Program-made: the position numbers and the translations under genes
Shown here: positions 43,334-52,781 of the stretch, one piece after another
Layout: each line of letters opens with the position of its first letter
Numbering within the stretch: position 1 is the first letter of the stretch
Assembly (NCBI RefSeq): GCF_021655555.1
Contig: NZ_AP023086.1
Location: 5,247,068 to 5,311,067, forward strand
DNA from: Marinagarivorans cellulosilyticus
GTDB lineage: Bacteria; Pseudomonadota; Gammaproteobacteria; Pseudomonadales; Cellvibrionaceae
Direction: 5' to 3'
Length of the DNA stretch: 64,000 bases
Notes under the pieces: model-generated
The model's database searches: none
What the model saw: only the letters and a program-made list of their open reading frames with translations
Told to the model about the DNA's origin: nothing

Positions 43334-43360
43334 AAAAGGCGCTTTAAAAGCGCCTTTTTT
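43334..43360 (+). terminator. Terminator of ilvE
   Basis: AAGGCGCTTT / AAAGCGCCTT palindrome followed by a T run, 25 bp after the ilvE stop. Confidence 0.92.
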
Positions 43361-43539
43361 CGTATTGGCAGCTGCTTTAGCTTTCTAATATCCCACCGGT
43401 AAGATAAAACTCTCGACCCAGCCCCTAAAGGGACGTATTCCTGCAGCCAGCCTGAACAATATCGTATTGCAGCGCGCGATGGCGATTGATAGCATCAACT
43501 GTTTAGCTTCTTGAAAACAACCGCCACAAAAAGTCGTTA

Positions 43540-45585
43540 ATGGATAACACTATGAATAATAATGACGATGCGAATAACAAGCACGACGCGACTGTTGTGC
43601 AGCATAAAGCGCAAAGCAAAGCATCCGCACCGGAAGAAACGGTTGTTCAAGCTAAACCACCCGCTGAAGAAAAAACAGATCGCCGGCAAACCTTATCCAC
43701 AGGTAATCGCGATGAAGCCTTAACGCGCTTTTATGCCGACCTAAAAAGCGGCGAGAATACCGAGGGTTTTAGCCAAGCCAAACAAATTGCCAATGCCGCA
43801 CTCGCAGAGAACAAAATACTGTTAAACAAGCGCTTTGTTTTAGAGAGTGTTATTGGGGTAGGTGGTATGGGCACCGTCTACCTCGCTAAAGATTTACGCA
43901 AAATAGAAGCTAACGACTTAAAACCCAATGTGGCGGTGAAAGTTTTAAACGATAACTTCAAAAACCATCCAGATGCATTTGTTACCTTGCAGCGCGAAGC
44001 CAGCCGCTCGCATACGCTTTCGCACCCAAATATTGTTACTGTTCACGATTTTGACCGCGATGGTGATGTTATTTTCATGACGATGGAATTCCTCGAAGGC
44101 CAGCCGTTAGACGCGCTTATTCGGGAGTACCCATCAGGTTTACCGGTAGAGCGCGCAACCACCATTATTCAAGGGTTTTGCGATGCACTTATACACGCCC
44201 ACAGCAAAGGCATTATTCACAGTGATTTAAAGCCAGGTAATATCTTTGTTACCGACTCCTCGGCCAAAGTATTGGACTTTGGTATTGCTCGCTCGGTAAG
44301 CCAAACAGCCGTAGCGGGGGATTTTGATGCTGGCTCATTGGGTGCGCTTACACCAGCTTATGCCACCCTAGAAATGTTTGAGGGCAAAGAGCCTCACCCC
44401 AGTGATGACGTTTATGCGACAGCCATCATCGCTTACCAAATACTTACCGGAAAACATCCTTACAATAACCATTCGGCTCAAGAAGCGATTAAAAAGGGGA
44501 TTAAGCTTGTAAAACCAGAGGCCATTAATAAATACCAATGGCAAGCGCTTGAATCGGCATTAGCACTTAAACGCAGTGAGCGTACCCCGTCGATAGAGCA
44601 ATTCCTAGCCACCTTTAACCATGTAAAAAAAGTCCCTTATTTTAAGCTATTAAGCGGGGGGCTATTAGTTGCTGTTGCTGCGTTAGGTTACGCTATTTTT
44701 AGCGCGCCAGATGAAGTAGCTCTAGCCATTGATAACACCTACCAAAAAGCCGAAGAATGTGCCCAAGCTGGCGATTTAGACTGCGCAATAGAAAGCAGCC
44801 AAGCCGTCTTAGAGCTAGCACCTAAGCACACTAAAGCCACCCAACTACTTGCGACATCACAAGATAAAAAAATTACCCAGCTAGAAGAAGAAACCGAAGA
44901 GGCCATTGCCTACTGTGCATCGAATATGGATTTGGTATGTTTACAGGATGCCCTTGGGCGGCTAAAAAGCCTAGCGCCCAAAAGCGAGTTAATGCCACGA
45001 TTACAGCAAAAAATCGATGCTGTTAAGATCGATATTGAGCTTAGCCAACGCCTACCCGATGCATACAACTGCTTGGAAGTAGACAACATCAATCCAGAAG
45101 ATATTCAGTGCGCCCAAACAATACTGGATTCGCTACTGAGCCTAGCACCAGAAGATTCAGCCGTTTTAGCACTACAAACAAAGGTAGCCGAACTAGCCAC
45201 ACAACTCAATAACGCCAGCCTAGCGCGAGATAAAACAATTAACCAAGAACTAGAATCCGCCAAAAAATGCTTAAACGAAAAACGCTATGATTGCGCCATT
45301 ACCCATAGCCAAGCCGTATTGCAGCTTGATAACCAAAACACACAGGCACTGTCGATTCAACAAAAGGCAAATTACGATAAAAAGCAGGCGAGCGATAATC
45401 AGCGAAAAGCCGATAAGCTCATACAAAAAGCTACAACTTGTTTTAACAAGAAAAACTATACCTGTGCTATTGCTAATTCCGAGTCTGCATTGGAGTTTGT
45501 ACCTAATTACACACCCGCTAAAAAAATGATTAAAAAATCGAAACAACAGATAGAATCACTTAAAAATAACTTCAAAATTAACTAA
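43540..45585 (+). CDS. Transmembrane Ser/Thr protein kinase with CX7C helical repeats
   Basis: 681 residues. A charged N-terminal tail (1-95) precedes the kinase domain (about 98-355): Gly loop GVGGMGTVY, ATP-binding Lys134 (VAVK), catalytic loop HSDLKPGN with Asp229, DFG at 246. The Arg of the HRD motif is replaced by Ser (HSD). One membrane helix at about 370-388 (LLSGGLLVAVAALGYAIF). The remaining 290 residues would be periplasmic: TPR-like helices with paired Cys, CAQAGDLDC, CASNMDLVC, CLNEKRYDC, CFNKKNYTC, and one longer loop (CLEVDNINPEDIQC). Probably senses an envelope signal or binds a partner. Followed by two small envelope-protein genes, the first 11 bp later. Confidence 0.9.
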   Translation: MDNTMNNNDDANNKHDATVVQHKAQSKASAPEETVVQAKPPAEEKTDRRQTLSTGNRDEALTRFYADLKSGENTEGFSQAKQIANAALAENKILLNKRFVLESVIGVGGMGTVYLAKDLRKIEANDLKPNVAVKVLNDNFKNHPDAFVTLQREASRSHTLSHPNIVTVHDFDRDGDVIFMTMEFLEGQPLDALIREYPSGLPVERATTIIQGFCDALIHAHSKGIIHSDLKPGNIFVTDSSAKVLDFGIARSVSQTAVAGDFDAGSLGALTPAYATLEMFEGKEPHPSDDVYATAIIAYQILTGKHPYNNHSAQEAIKKGIKLVKPEAINKYQWQALESALALKRSERTPSIEQFLATFNHVKKVPYFKLLSGGLLVAVAALGYAIFSAPDEVALAIDNTYQKAEECAQAGDLDCAIESSQAVLELAPKHTKATQLLATSQDKKITQLEEETEEAIAYCASNMDLVCLQDALGRLKSLAPKSELMPRLQQKIDAVKIDIELSQRLPDAYNCLEVDNINPEDIQCAQTILDSLLSLAPEDSAVLALQTKVAELATQLNNASLARDKTINQELESAKKCLNEKRYDCAITHSQAVLQLDNQNTQALSIQQKANYDKKQASDNQRKADKLIQKATTCFNKKNYTCAIANSESALEFVPNYTPAKKMIKKSKQQIESLKNNFKIN

Positions 45586-45596
45586 AAGGATATTTT

Positions 45597-46286
45597 ATGT
45601 TTAACCGTAAAATTAAAATTATTATCGCAGCAGGGCTTTCTTTTACATTGCTTAGCGGCTTTGGTTTAAAAGATATTACAAAAGAGTTGGGCCCAGATAC
45701 CGATAAGTGCGAGAAGTCCTCGAATAAAAGTAAATGTAAAAATGAGGAGTACTTAAAATCGGCGGCTAAAATTGCTGCCGTTACTGTTGCTGCCAAACTC
45801 ATTTACGAAATGGTTATTGACTATAAGACCGAGCAGGTCACCAATGATAAAACGGTCACTAGAGAATATAAAAAGCAGCATGGCGATTTACCCGAAAAAA
45901 CAGAAGTATTGGCATATGACGCCAAACTTAACCCCAACAGCATTGTAGAAGTTGGCAAGCCAATTAATATCGATACCTCGGTCAAAGTAGTGGTAGGTAA
46001 AAAATCTAAGAAGGTATTAATAGAGGAAAAGCTAGAAATTTTTGATAACGAAAAGACAGATCAAGTGATTAACTCTTTAACTAAAAAAGTTAGCAATGGC
46101 AAGGGCGGCGCCTACGAAAACACTTTTAGCTTCACCTTACCCGAAGGTATGCCCCAGGGCGTCTACCCAATAAAGACCTCAGTGATTTTAGATGGTAAAG
46201 CATTTGAGCACGCCAATAGTGATATGCAAGTTGTAATGGAAGTATTACACGACGGTAGCTATCAAATTGCCTACAACGCTAAATAA
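45597..46286 (+). CDS. Exported protein of unknown function, kinase operon
   Basis: 229 residues. An N-terminal hydrophobic segment (IKIIIAAGLSFTLLSGFG) looks like a signal peptide with no lipobox Cys at the right place. Then comes a Cys pair (KCEKSSNKSKC), an Ala-rich helix (AAKIAAVTVAAKLIYEMVI) that might be a second membrane or amphipathic segment, and a C-terminal beta-rich domain (about 105-229; ENTFSFTLPEGMPQGVYPIKT). Only 11 bp after the kinase stop, so in the same operon; may be the periplasmic partner or ligand of the kinase repeats. No family recognised. Confidence 0.72.
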   Translation: MFNRKIKIIIAAGLSFTLLSGFGLKDITKELGPDTDKCEKSSNKSKCKNEEYLKSAAKIAAVTVAAKLIYEMVIDYKTEQVTNDKTVTREYKKQHGDLPEKTEVLAYDAKLNPNSIVEVGKPINIDTSVKVVVGKKSKKVLIEEKLEIFDNEKTDQVINSLTKKVSNGKGGAYENTFSFTLPEGMPQGVYPIKTSVILDGKAFEHANSDMQVVMEVLHDGSYQIAYNAK

Positions 46287-46389
46287 CCGCTTTTGTATGG
46301 TTAACGGGGTTTACCTCGTTATCTACAGCAGGTGGCTTAGGTTACTGAGCCCGAGTACCCTCTTCATATAACACTTAGAGCGTAAAAAA

Positions 46390-46737
46390 ATGGACATTGA
46401 CCAAGAACACGAAAAAAAACTGAGGAAAGCCAAAGATACGAGCCAGCTCGTTTACATACTTCAAGCTGTATCCTTTGTTATTGGTTTTACTTTTATTGCC
46501 GCAGTTGTTATCAACTACATTAAGCGCGATGAGCTAGAAAACACCTGGCTTGAATCCCATAACCGCTGGCAAATGCGTACCTTCTGGTTTTCGCTGTTAT
46601 GGTCGGTTATTGGGTTTATCACCCTGATCGTGTTTATTGGCTGGTTTATTTTGGTCGCTAACGCTATTTGGGTTATTTACCGAATCGTAAGAGGCTGGAT
46701 AAATCTAAGTGAAGATAAAGAGATGTACCAGAAGTAG
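46390..46737 (+). CDS. DUF4870-type inner-membrane protein
   Basis: 115 residues. Three predicted helices: ILQAVSFVIGFTFIAAVVINY, a strongly hydrophobic middle (FWFSLLWSVIGFITLIVFIGWF), and a last short one (VANAIWVIYRIV). The pattern 'INY.KRDE..NTWLESHNRWQMRTFWFSLLW' is the signature of a widespread small membrane protein family (DUF4870-like, PF09685). Function unknown. 103 bp after the previous gene; ends at a bidirectional terminator shared with parB. Confidence 0.8.
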   Translation: MDIDQEHEKKLRKAKDTSQLVYILQAVSFVIGFTFIAAVVINYIKRDELENTWLESHNRWQMRTFWFSLLWSVIGFITLIVFIGWFILVANAIWVIYRIVRGWINLSEDKEMYQK

Positions 46738-46750
46738 ACAGACCTAAGCC

Positions 46751-46780
46751 AGAAATAAAAAAAGCGCTTTTTTTATTTCT
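46751..46780. terminator. Bidirectional terminator between the DUF4870 gene and parB
   Basis: Perfect 30-bp palindrome, 15-bp arms AGAAATAAAAAAAGC / GCTTTTTTTATTTCT, giving T runs in both directions, between convergent genes ending at 46737 and 46793. Confidence 0.9.
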
Positions 46781-46792
46781 GACTAACAGGTG

Positions 46793-47716
46793 TTAGGCTT
46801 GGTATTTAAGGTGGGCCAATATGCCATCTAGTTCATCTAAGCTTTTATAGTTAAACACCAACTTACCTTTGCCTTTGGCGCCATGCTGTACTTTCACAGG
46901 TACACCCACATGCTCAGAAAGACCTTCTTCTAGCTTTTCTATGTCGCCACTGGCGCTAGAAACCGCTTTAGGTTCTTCTTTGGCTTCTTGTTGTGTTTTG
47001 CGTACCAGTGCTTCAGCCTGCCTTACAGATAAGCTACGAGCAATAATTTGGCGAGCAATACTGCGCTGTTGGTTTGATGGCAAGCTGAGTAAGCAACGGG
47101 CGTGGCCCATCTCCAAATCGCCATGCTCTAACAGCATGCGCACTTCATCAGTTAAGTTTAAAAGCCGTAGCAAGTTAGTTACACCTGTACGCGATTTGCC
47201 TACGGCATCGGCCACTTCTTGGTGGGTTAACTCAAATTCATCTTGTAAGCGCTTGAGGGAAATAGCCTCTTCGATGGGGTTTAAGTCTTCGCGCTGAATG
47301 TTTTCGATTAACGCCATCGCAATGGCAGCTTCATCGTTTACATCGCGGATAACGGCTGGAATGGTATCTATGCCGGCCAACTGGGTAGCGCGCCAACGAC
47401 GCTCACCGGCAATAATCTCGTACTTATCTTCACCAATTGGACGCACCACAATAGGTTGCATCACCCCTTGCGCTTTGATCGATTCTGCAAGCTCTTGCAA
47501 GGCTTCTTGGTGCATATCGCGGCGCGGTTGGTACTTACCGCGCTGCATAAATTCTACCGGCAGGTTTAATAACCGACCATCTTTTGGCCCAGGCTCTGCA
47601 ACCGGCATATCTGCTGCATTTAAGGGCTCAGCTTTGCCGGCCGGTTTATCTGTCGCTTGCTTGGAGGCACTTCCTAGTAGGGCGTCTAACCCTCTGCCCA
47701 AACCTTTGCGTTTCAT
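46793..47716 (-). CDS. parB: Chromosome-partitioning protein ParB
   Basis: 307 residues from the ATG at 47716 (MKRKGLGRGLDALLG, the family start); a TTG at 47728 would add four residues. N-terminal CTPase/ParB-fold domain (IVVRPIGEDKYEIIAGERRWRA with the GERR(W)RA box), HTH domain (LTHQEVADAVGKSRTGVTNL), and a C-terminal dimerisation domain. Binds parS and spreads along DNA as a CTP-dependent clamp. I found no sequence matching the usual parS core in the window, so the sites lie elsewhere. 81 bp from parA. Confidence 0.97.
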   Translation of the reverse strand: MKRKGLGRGLDALLGSASKQATDKPAGKAEPLNAADMPVAEPGPKDGRLLNLPVEFMQRGKYQPRRDMHQEALQELAESIKAQGVMQPIVVRPIGEDKYEIIAGERRWRATQLAGIDTIPAVIRDVNDEAAIAMALIENIQREDLNPIEEAISLKRLQDEFELTHQEVADAVGKSRTGVTNLLRLLNLTDEVRMLLEHGDLEMGHARCLLSLPSNQQRSIARQIIARSLSVRQAEALVRKTQQEAKEEPKAVSSASGDIEKLEEGLSEHVGVPVKVQHGAKGKGKLVFNYKSLDELDGILAHLKYQA

Positions 47717-47797
47717 GGCGGTATCCAATCAAAATTCTGTTTAAAGGCATTATGCCGTTTTACCTAGCGTCTTAGCCCCTGTAACACAGCAAGAGCT

Positions 47798-48613
47798 TTA
47801 TTCGGGCGCTACCGCTGGTTTTTTCTGGCTCTTCTTATTGTAGCGCTCGGGCTCACAACGTTTAATCAACTCCCCTGCTAGCGCTAAATAGGCCAATGCT
47901 CCCTTAGAGGCTTTGTCGTACGCTAAAATAGGCACGCCAAAACTTGGGGCTTCAGCCAAACGCACATTGCGCGGGATGCAAGTATGGTAAAGCTGCAACG
48001 GGAAATGTTGCGTTAACTGGGCAGATACTTCGCCCGTAAGGCTCATACGCGGGTCGTACATTGTGCGTAAAATACCTTCAATTTTTAACCGCGGATTCAG
48101 CGCAGATTGCACGGTATCGATCGTTTCTTTCAACGACGATAAGCCTTCTAACGCATAGTATTCGCACTGCATGGGAATAATCACACCATCACACGCGGTT
48201 AACGCATTGACCGTTAGCATATTCAACGAAGGCGGGCAGTCAATCAAGATGTAATCAAAAGTATCCGCCACTGTGCTAATGGCCTCTTCTAACCGGCGCT
48301 CGCGGTTATCCACATCTAACAACTGTACTTCGGCAGCTGTTAAGTCGCTATTAGCCGCTAGCACCGAAAATTGCCCCTCAGGGGAGTAGACAATTGCTTC
48401 AGCCATAGAGACATCGCCGGCTAGTACATCGTAAACCGTATGCTGCTGAAGATTTTTATCCACACCAGCCCCCATAGTCGCATTGCCTTGTGGGTCGATA
48501 TCAATCATGAGTACTCGGCGTTTAGTCGCTGCCAATGAAGCGGCCAAATTGACGGATGTTGTCGTTTTTCCTACGCCGCCTTTTTGGTTGGTAATGGCAA
48601 AAACTTTGGCCAC
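47798..48613 (-). CDS. parA: Chromosome-partitioning ATPase ParA (Soj)
   Basis: 271 residues, GTG start. Deviant Walker A KGGVGKTT at residues about 10-17, Walker A' IDIDPQGNAT, Walker B YILIDCPPSLN. Works with ParB in origin segregation. The gene follows rsmG by 11 bp and is likely part of the mnmG-rsmG-parA-parB operon. Confidence 0.97.
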   Translation of the reverse strand: MAKVFAITNQKGGVGKTTTSVNLAASLAATKRRVLMIDIDPQGNATMGAGVDKNLQQHTVYDVLAGDVSMAEAIVYSPEGQFSVLAANSDLTAAEVQLLDVDNRERRLEEAISTVADTFDYILIDCPPSLNMLTVNALTACDGVIIPMQCEYYALEGLSSLKETIDTVQSALNPRLKIEGILRTMYDPRMSLTGEVSAQLTQHFPLQLYHTCIPRNVRLAEAPSFGVPILAYDKASKGALAYLALAGELIKRCEPERYNKKSQKKPAVAPE

Positions 48614-48624
48614 AGCAATCTCTC

Positions 48625-49296
48625 TTACGGTTGTGTATCAGTTGAAGGGTTAGTACGCGGTTGCAGCTGGATAAGGCAGCGCTCGGCATCAAGGCCAGGT
48701 ACTGTTAGTGGCTGAAAACCCGCGACAATATAGTGTTTTTCAATTTGGCTCAACTCGTCCACAGGGTTTTGCCCCTTCATTGCCCAAAAGGCTCCATTGT
48801 CCGCTAATAAATGGCCACTGCAACTGACAAAATCGGTTATTGATGCAAAAGCGCGACTAATAATCACATCAAACTTATCCACAGGGGCGAATTTTTCTAC
48901 CCGCAGGTTTTGCACCGTCACATTTTTAAGGCCTAGCTCATTAACTACTTGAAATAAAAAGCGGATTTTTTTACCTGCGCTATCTAATAAGGTGAACTGC
49001 GTTTCGGGAAACAATATGGCTAACGGAATACCCGGTAGGCCGCCACCAGTGCCTACATCCAGCACGTTTTCCCCTTTAAAATGAGGGGCGACCACAAGGC
49101 TATCGAGAAGATGCAGCGTTACCATTGCTTTGGGGTCGCGAATGGCCGATAAGTTATACGCTTTGTTCCACTTAATAAACATGGCTAAATAGCGCATTAG
49201 CAGATTTTTTTGCGTATCTGTAATGCTTAAGCCTATATCGGATAAGCCATTAAGCAGTAGCGAGTGCTCACCAGCTAAACTTTCTTGCCACTCCAT
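48625..49296 (-). CDS. rsmG: 16S rRNA (guanine527-N7)-methyltransferase
   Basis: 223 residues from the ATG at 49296, directly after the mnmG stop; a GTG at 49347 would overlap mnmG by 50 bp. SAM motif I VLDVGTGGGLPGIPLAIL, then FTLLDSAGKKIRFL and a ISRAFAS motif, all typical. Methylates G527 of 16S rRNA. Start chosen by the absence of extra N-terminal residues in the family. Confidence 0.95.
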   Translation of the reverse strand: MEWQESLAGEHSLLLNGLSDIGLSITDTQKNLLMRYLAMFIKWNKAYNLSAIRDPKAMVTLHLLDSLVVAPHFKGENVLDVGTGGGLPGIPLAILFPETQFTLLDSAGKKIRFLFQVVNELGLKNVTVQNLRVEKFAPVDKFDVIISRAFASITDFVSCSGHLLADNGAFWAMKGQNPVDELSQIEKHYIVAGFQPLTVPGLDAERCLIQLQPRTNPSTDTQP

Positions 49297-49297
49297 G

Positions 49298-51205
49298 CTA
49301 TTTACCAGCCGCCGCAGCGGCAACTTGTTGCTTGCGCAGGTAGCCACGCTTTTTTAAGGTTATTAATAACAACGATACAGCAGCAGGCGTAACGCCTTGT
49401 ATGCGCGTTGCACGGGCAATGGTATCTGGCTTGGCTTCTATCAATTTCTGTTTAACTTCATTCGATAAACCCTCGATATTTGAGTAATCAAAGTCGTTCG
49501 GAATCAGCGTTTCGGCATTCGCGCGTAACTTAGCCACCTCGTCTTGCTGGCGGTCGATATAGCCCGCGTATTTGGCTAGGATTTCTACCTGCTCGGCGAC
49601 TTGCCCGTTATCCACAGCCTCGCCTTTTAAACTGGCAATATCAGCATACGTTAGCTCTGGACGTTTTAATAAATCGAGCAAGCTGTACTCGCGATTTAAC
49701 GGTGCTTTGATTTTAGGCGCCAATATAGCCGCTTCTGGGCTGTTAGCTTGAATAAAGGTGGTTTTCATGCGCTGATGCTCAGACGCTACTAGCTCGCGTT
49801 TTTCACAAAATACACGCCAGCGCTCATCATCCACCAAGCCTAGCTCGCGGCCTTTTTCTGTTAAACGGATATCCGCATTATCTTCGCGCAATAGCAGGCG
49901 ATATTCCGCGCGGCTGGTAAACATGCGGTAGGGCTCTTTTGTGCCCATAGTGATAAGGTCATCAACCAATACACCAATATAAGCTTGATCCCGCTCGGGG
50001 CACCAACTGTCTTGTTCTTTGGCTCTAAGCGCGGCATTTGTGCCAGCGAGCAAACCCTGTGCACCGGCTTCTTCATACCCCGTTGTACCATTGATTTGAC
50101 CCGCAAAGAACAACCCCTTAATGGCCTTGGTTTCAAAACTGTACTTTAAGTCTTGTGGGTTAAAAAAGTCGTATTCGATAGCATAACCAGGGCGCGTAAT
50201 ATGAGCGTTTTCAAAACCTTTAATCGAGCGCACAAGGTCCATCTGGACATCAAACGGCAAGCTTGTAGATATACCGTTGGGGTATAGCTCGTGGGTATTT
50301 AGCCCTTCTGGCTCAATAAAAATTTGGTGACTGTCTTTGTCGGCAAAGCGATGGACTTTATCTTCAATAGAAGGGCAGTAGCGCGGCCCTACGCCTTCAA
50401 TCACACCGGTATACATCGGCGAGCGATCTAGGCCGCCCATTATAATATCGTGTGTTTTTTGGTTCGTGTGGGTAATCCAGCAGCATACTTGTTCGGGGTG
50501 ATCTTCGACCTTACCAAGATAACTCATTACCGGTAGCGGGTTTTCACCCCATTGCTCTTCCAACGAACTAAAATCAACGCTTTTAGCGTCGATACGCGGT
50601 GGAGTGCCTGTTTTTAAACGCTCCACATTCAATGGAAGCTCTCGCAAGCGATCGGCTAACGCAATACTCGGTGGGTCACCGGCGCGGCCACCAGAATGAT
50701 TTTCCAAGCCTATATGGATTTTCCCCCCCAGAAAAGTGCCCGCTGTTAAAACAACCGAGGGCGCCATAAACTTAACGCCCATTTGGGTAATAACACCCTG
50801 AACAGTTTCACCTTCAACAATCAAATCGTCGGCTGCTTGCTGGAAGATATCGAGATTGGGTTGGTTTTCAAGAATAGTTCGAATGGCCGCTTTATAAAGG
50901 GCACGATCAGCTTGAGCGCGGGTTGCACGAACAGCAGGGCCTTTACGGCTATTGAGCACGCGGAATTGTATACCGCCCTTGTCTGTTGCCAGCGCCATTG
51001 CGCCACCAAGCGCATCAACTTCCTTTACTAAGTGGCTTTTGCCGATCCCACCAATAGCAGGGTTACAGCTCATTTGCCCTAGGGTTTCGATATTGTGAGT
51101 TAGCAGTAAGGTAGAACACCCCATGCGCGCCGCTGCCAAACAAGCCTCGGTACCCGCATGGCCACCACCAATCACAATCACATCATATTTTTTAGGGTAA
51201 ATCAT
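49298..51205 (-). CDS. mnmG: tRNA uridine-5-carboxymethylaminomethyl modification enzyme MnmG
   Basis: 635 residues. N-terminal FAD motif VIGGGHAGTEACLAAARMG, GGIGKSHLVKEVDALGG, RKGPAVRATRAQADR, and the conserved C-terminal region (IEGLSNEVKQKL). With MnmE it modifies the wobble uridine of several tRNAs. First gene of the mnmG-rsmG-parA-parB run. Its partner mnmE is usually close by but is 8.4 kb away here, past the three lipoprotein genes. Confidence 0.98.
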   Translation of the reverse strand: MIYPKKYDVIVIGGGHAGTEACLAAARMGCSTLLLTHNIETLGQMSCNPAIGGIGKSHLVKEVDALGGAMALATDKGGIQFRVLNSRKGPAVRATRAQADRALYKAAIRTILENQPNLDIFQQAADDLIVEGETVQGVITQMGVKFMAPSVVLTAGTFLGGKIHIGLENHSGGRAGDPPSIALADRLRELPLNVERLKTGTPPRIDAKSVDFSSLEEQWGENPLPVMSYLGKVEDHPEQVCCWITHTNQKTHDIIMGGLDRSPMYTGVIEGVGPRYCPSIEDKVHRFADKDSHQIFIEPEGLNTHELYPNGISTSLPFDVQMDLVRSIKGFENAHITRPGYAIEYDFFNPQDLKYSFETKAIKGLFFAGQINGTTGYEEAGAQGLLAGTNAALRAKEQDSWCPERDQAYIGVLVDDLITMGTKEPYRMFTSRAEYRLLLREDNADIRLTEKGRELGLVDDERWRVFCEKRELVASEHQRMKTTFIQANSPEAAILAPKIKAPLNREYSLLDLLKRPELTYADIASLKGEAVDNGQVAEQVEILAKYAGYIDRQQDEVAKLRANAETLIPNDFDYSNIEGLSNEVKQKLIEAKPDTIARATRIQGVTPAAVSLLLITLKKRGYLRKQQVAAAAAGK

Positions 51206-51295
51206 GGCAAACAGCCCACTGGAAAAATGGGCTGGGATTATAAACTAAAAGTAGGGTGTTTAAAATTTGTACGCTGGAATTTGCTTCAATGCTTT

Positions 51296-52675
51296 TTATT
51301 TTGCGACGGTAATGCGGTCACCGGTTGCTACATCTATGGCGATAATACCTTGAGCCCCAGCTGCGACGTAAAGGATGTTGTATTTAGGGTGCACTTCAAT
51401 TGCAGTTATAAATGAACCAAGTCGCGGGCCATTACCTAACTTTTGCGGAATAATGCTCGATGAGGTTATTAGCTTAAAAGGTTTATCATCCTTAGTTAAA
51501 TCCATCGACCATATCTTATCTTGATCAGCAATGTATAAGGTAGTCTTATCGTGAGTTAAAGCCATAGCCGTCGGCTTTTGTATTCGTCCATATTCATTAT
51601 CGATTGATGCAAATACATTAGCCTTAGCGGTATATGTGTTTTGCTTTGGAGCAAAGTTAACTTCAACTAAAGACCCAGAACTAAACCCATCTGAGGAAGA
51701 GCGCTCCCTAGAAAGCAGTATCGAATCACCCAACTTTATAGCAGCAGAGGGAACATAATTACTAGAGAACCCAGTGCTCTCATCGGTGCTGACAAGCAAA
51801 GGGTAGTTTTCCCCTTTATATTCACCATCTAGGAACCACTGACTCAAAGAGTCATTAGCATCACCATCGAGAATATATGCAACTAAGTCATTCTCAGATG
51901 ACAACAGCTCTTTACTATTATCAATAAAGACGCTTACAGGCTGATTCACCGGTGAAGTAGAATTAAATTGATCGATTACAACACCGGATGAATCCACAGT
52001 TAGCAAGCTTATGGGCGATTCTAATGATGCACCTTCTTCAATTAAGTATATTTGAGAGTCTGCAAAAGCTCCTCGGACAAGCTTCTGCTCTAATATATTT
52101 TCACTCTCATATATTTCTCTTCTATTATTACTGTTTATATTTACTTCGATAAGAGCACTTTTATTTTCATCTATAGCGTAAATCACACTACCTACATTAT
52201 CAAAAAACAGGTCTATTGCATAAATGCTCCCACCCATAATTGCAGTATTGTTAGCGATCATAAACTGAGAGCTCTCCGTGTATCCATACTCACTTGTTAC
52301 ATTTATATCTAATGTCGGGGACTCTAACCCCTGCAAATAAATTAACTCGCCATCCGTACGCCATAAATCATTAAAAACCGTTAACGATATATCATTGACA
52401 GTTACATCTACCGCCTCACCAAAATTATCATTCGTTTCAACGTAAAGTTGTATTTGTGAATGATCGACACCGCCGAGGTTAGATAAATTAGTTGGGAAAA
52501 CCAAATTCACTTTTACATTATTGCTTGCCACACTGGATGTACTACTTGTTTCGCCGCCATTCACAGGCTTCTTAGTTTCAGAATTATCACCGCCGCTACT
52601 TCCACACGAGATAACTCCTAGGCATAAAAAAATGCACATCAACTTACTTTTTATAGAATGCGATAGCACCGTCAT
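51296..52675 (-). CDS. Lipoprotein with beta-propeller-like C-terminal domain
   Basis: 459 residues. Lipobox GVISC (Cys24), a short Ser/Thr linker, an Ig-like segment (VNLVFPTNLSNLGGVDHSQ ... about 55-140), then a propeller-like part with NHL-type strands ending in the shared tail YVAAGAQGIIAIDVATG. Its C-terminal about 380 residues are paralogous to those of the two cytochrome lipoproteins that follow, but this copy lacks the cytochrome c domain and the long poly-Ser linkers. It is the most diverged of the three. Function unknown; a surface-exposed binding role is likely. Confidence 0.8.
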   Translation of the reverse strand: MTVLSHSIKSKLMCIFLCLGVISCGSSGGDNSETKKPVNGGETSSTSSVASNNVKVNLVFPTNLSNLGGVDHSQIQLYVETNDNFGEAVDVTVNDISLTVFNDLWRTDGELIYLQGLESPTLDINVTSEYGYTESSQFMIANNTAIMGGSIYAIDLFFDNVGSVIYAIDENKSALIEVNINSNNRREIYESENILEQKLVRGAFADSQIYLIEEGASLESPISLLTVDSSGVVIDQFNSTSPVNQPVSVFIDNSKELLSSENDLVAYILDGDANDSLSQWFLDGEYKGENYPLLVSTDESTGFSSNYVPSAAIKLGDSILLSRERSSSDGFSSGSLVEVNFAPKQNTYTAKANVFASIDNEYGRIQKPTAMALTHDKTTLYIADQDKIWSMDLTKDDKPFKLITSSSIIPQKLGNGPRLGSFITAIEVHPKYNILYVAAGAQGIIAIDVATGDRITVAK

Positions 52676-52723
52676 GGCTCTAACCTCGATATTTCATAAT
52701 CAGAAAACTGAGTCTATATAAAA

Positions 52724-52751
52724 AAGCCCCCGATCTTTCGATAGAGGGCTT
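52724..52751 (-). terminator. Terminator of the 52782 cytochrome lipoprotein gene
   Basis: On the minus strand, AAGCCCTC ... GGGGGCTT stem-loop followed by a T run (A run 52719-52725 on plus), 31 bp after the gene. The stem is imperfect in the middle. Confidence 0.75.
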
Positions 52752-52781
52752 CCATTTATGCTTCGTTCAACTAGCTAGCTC

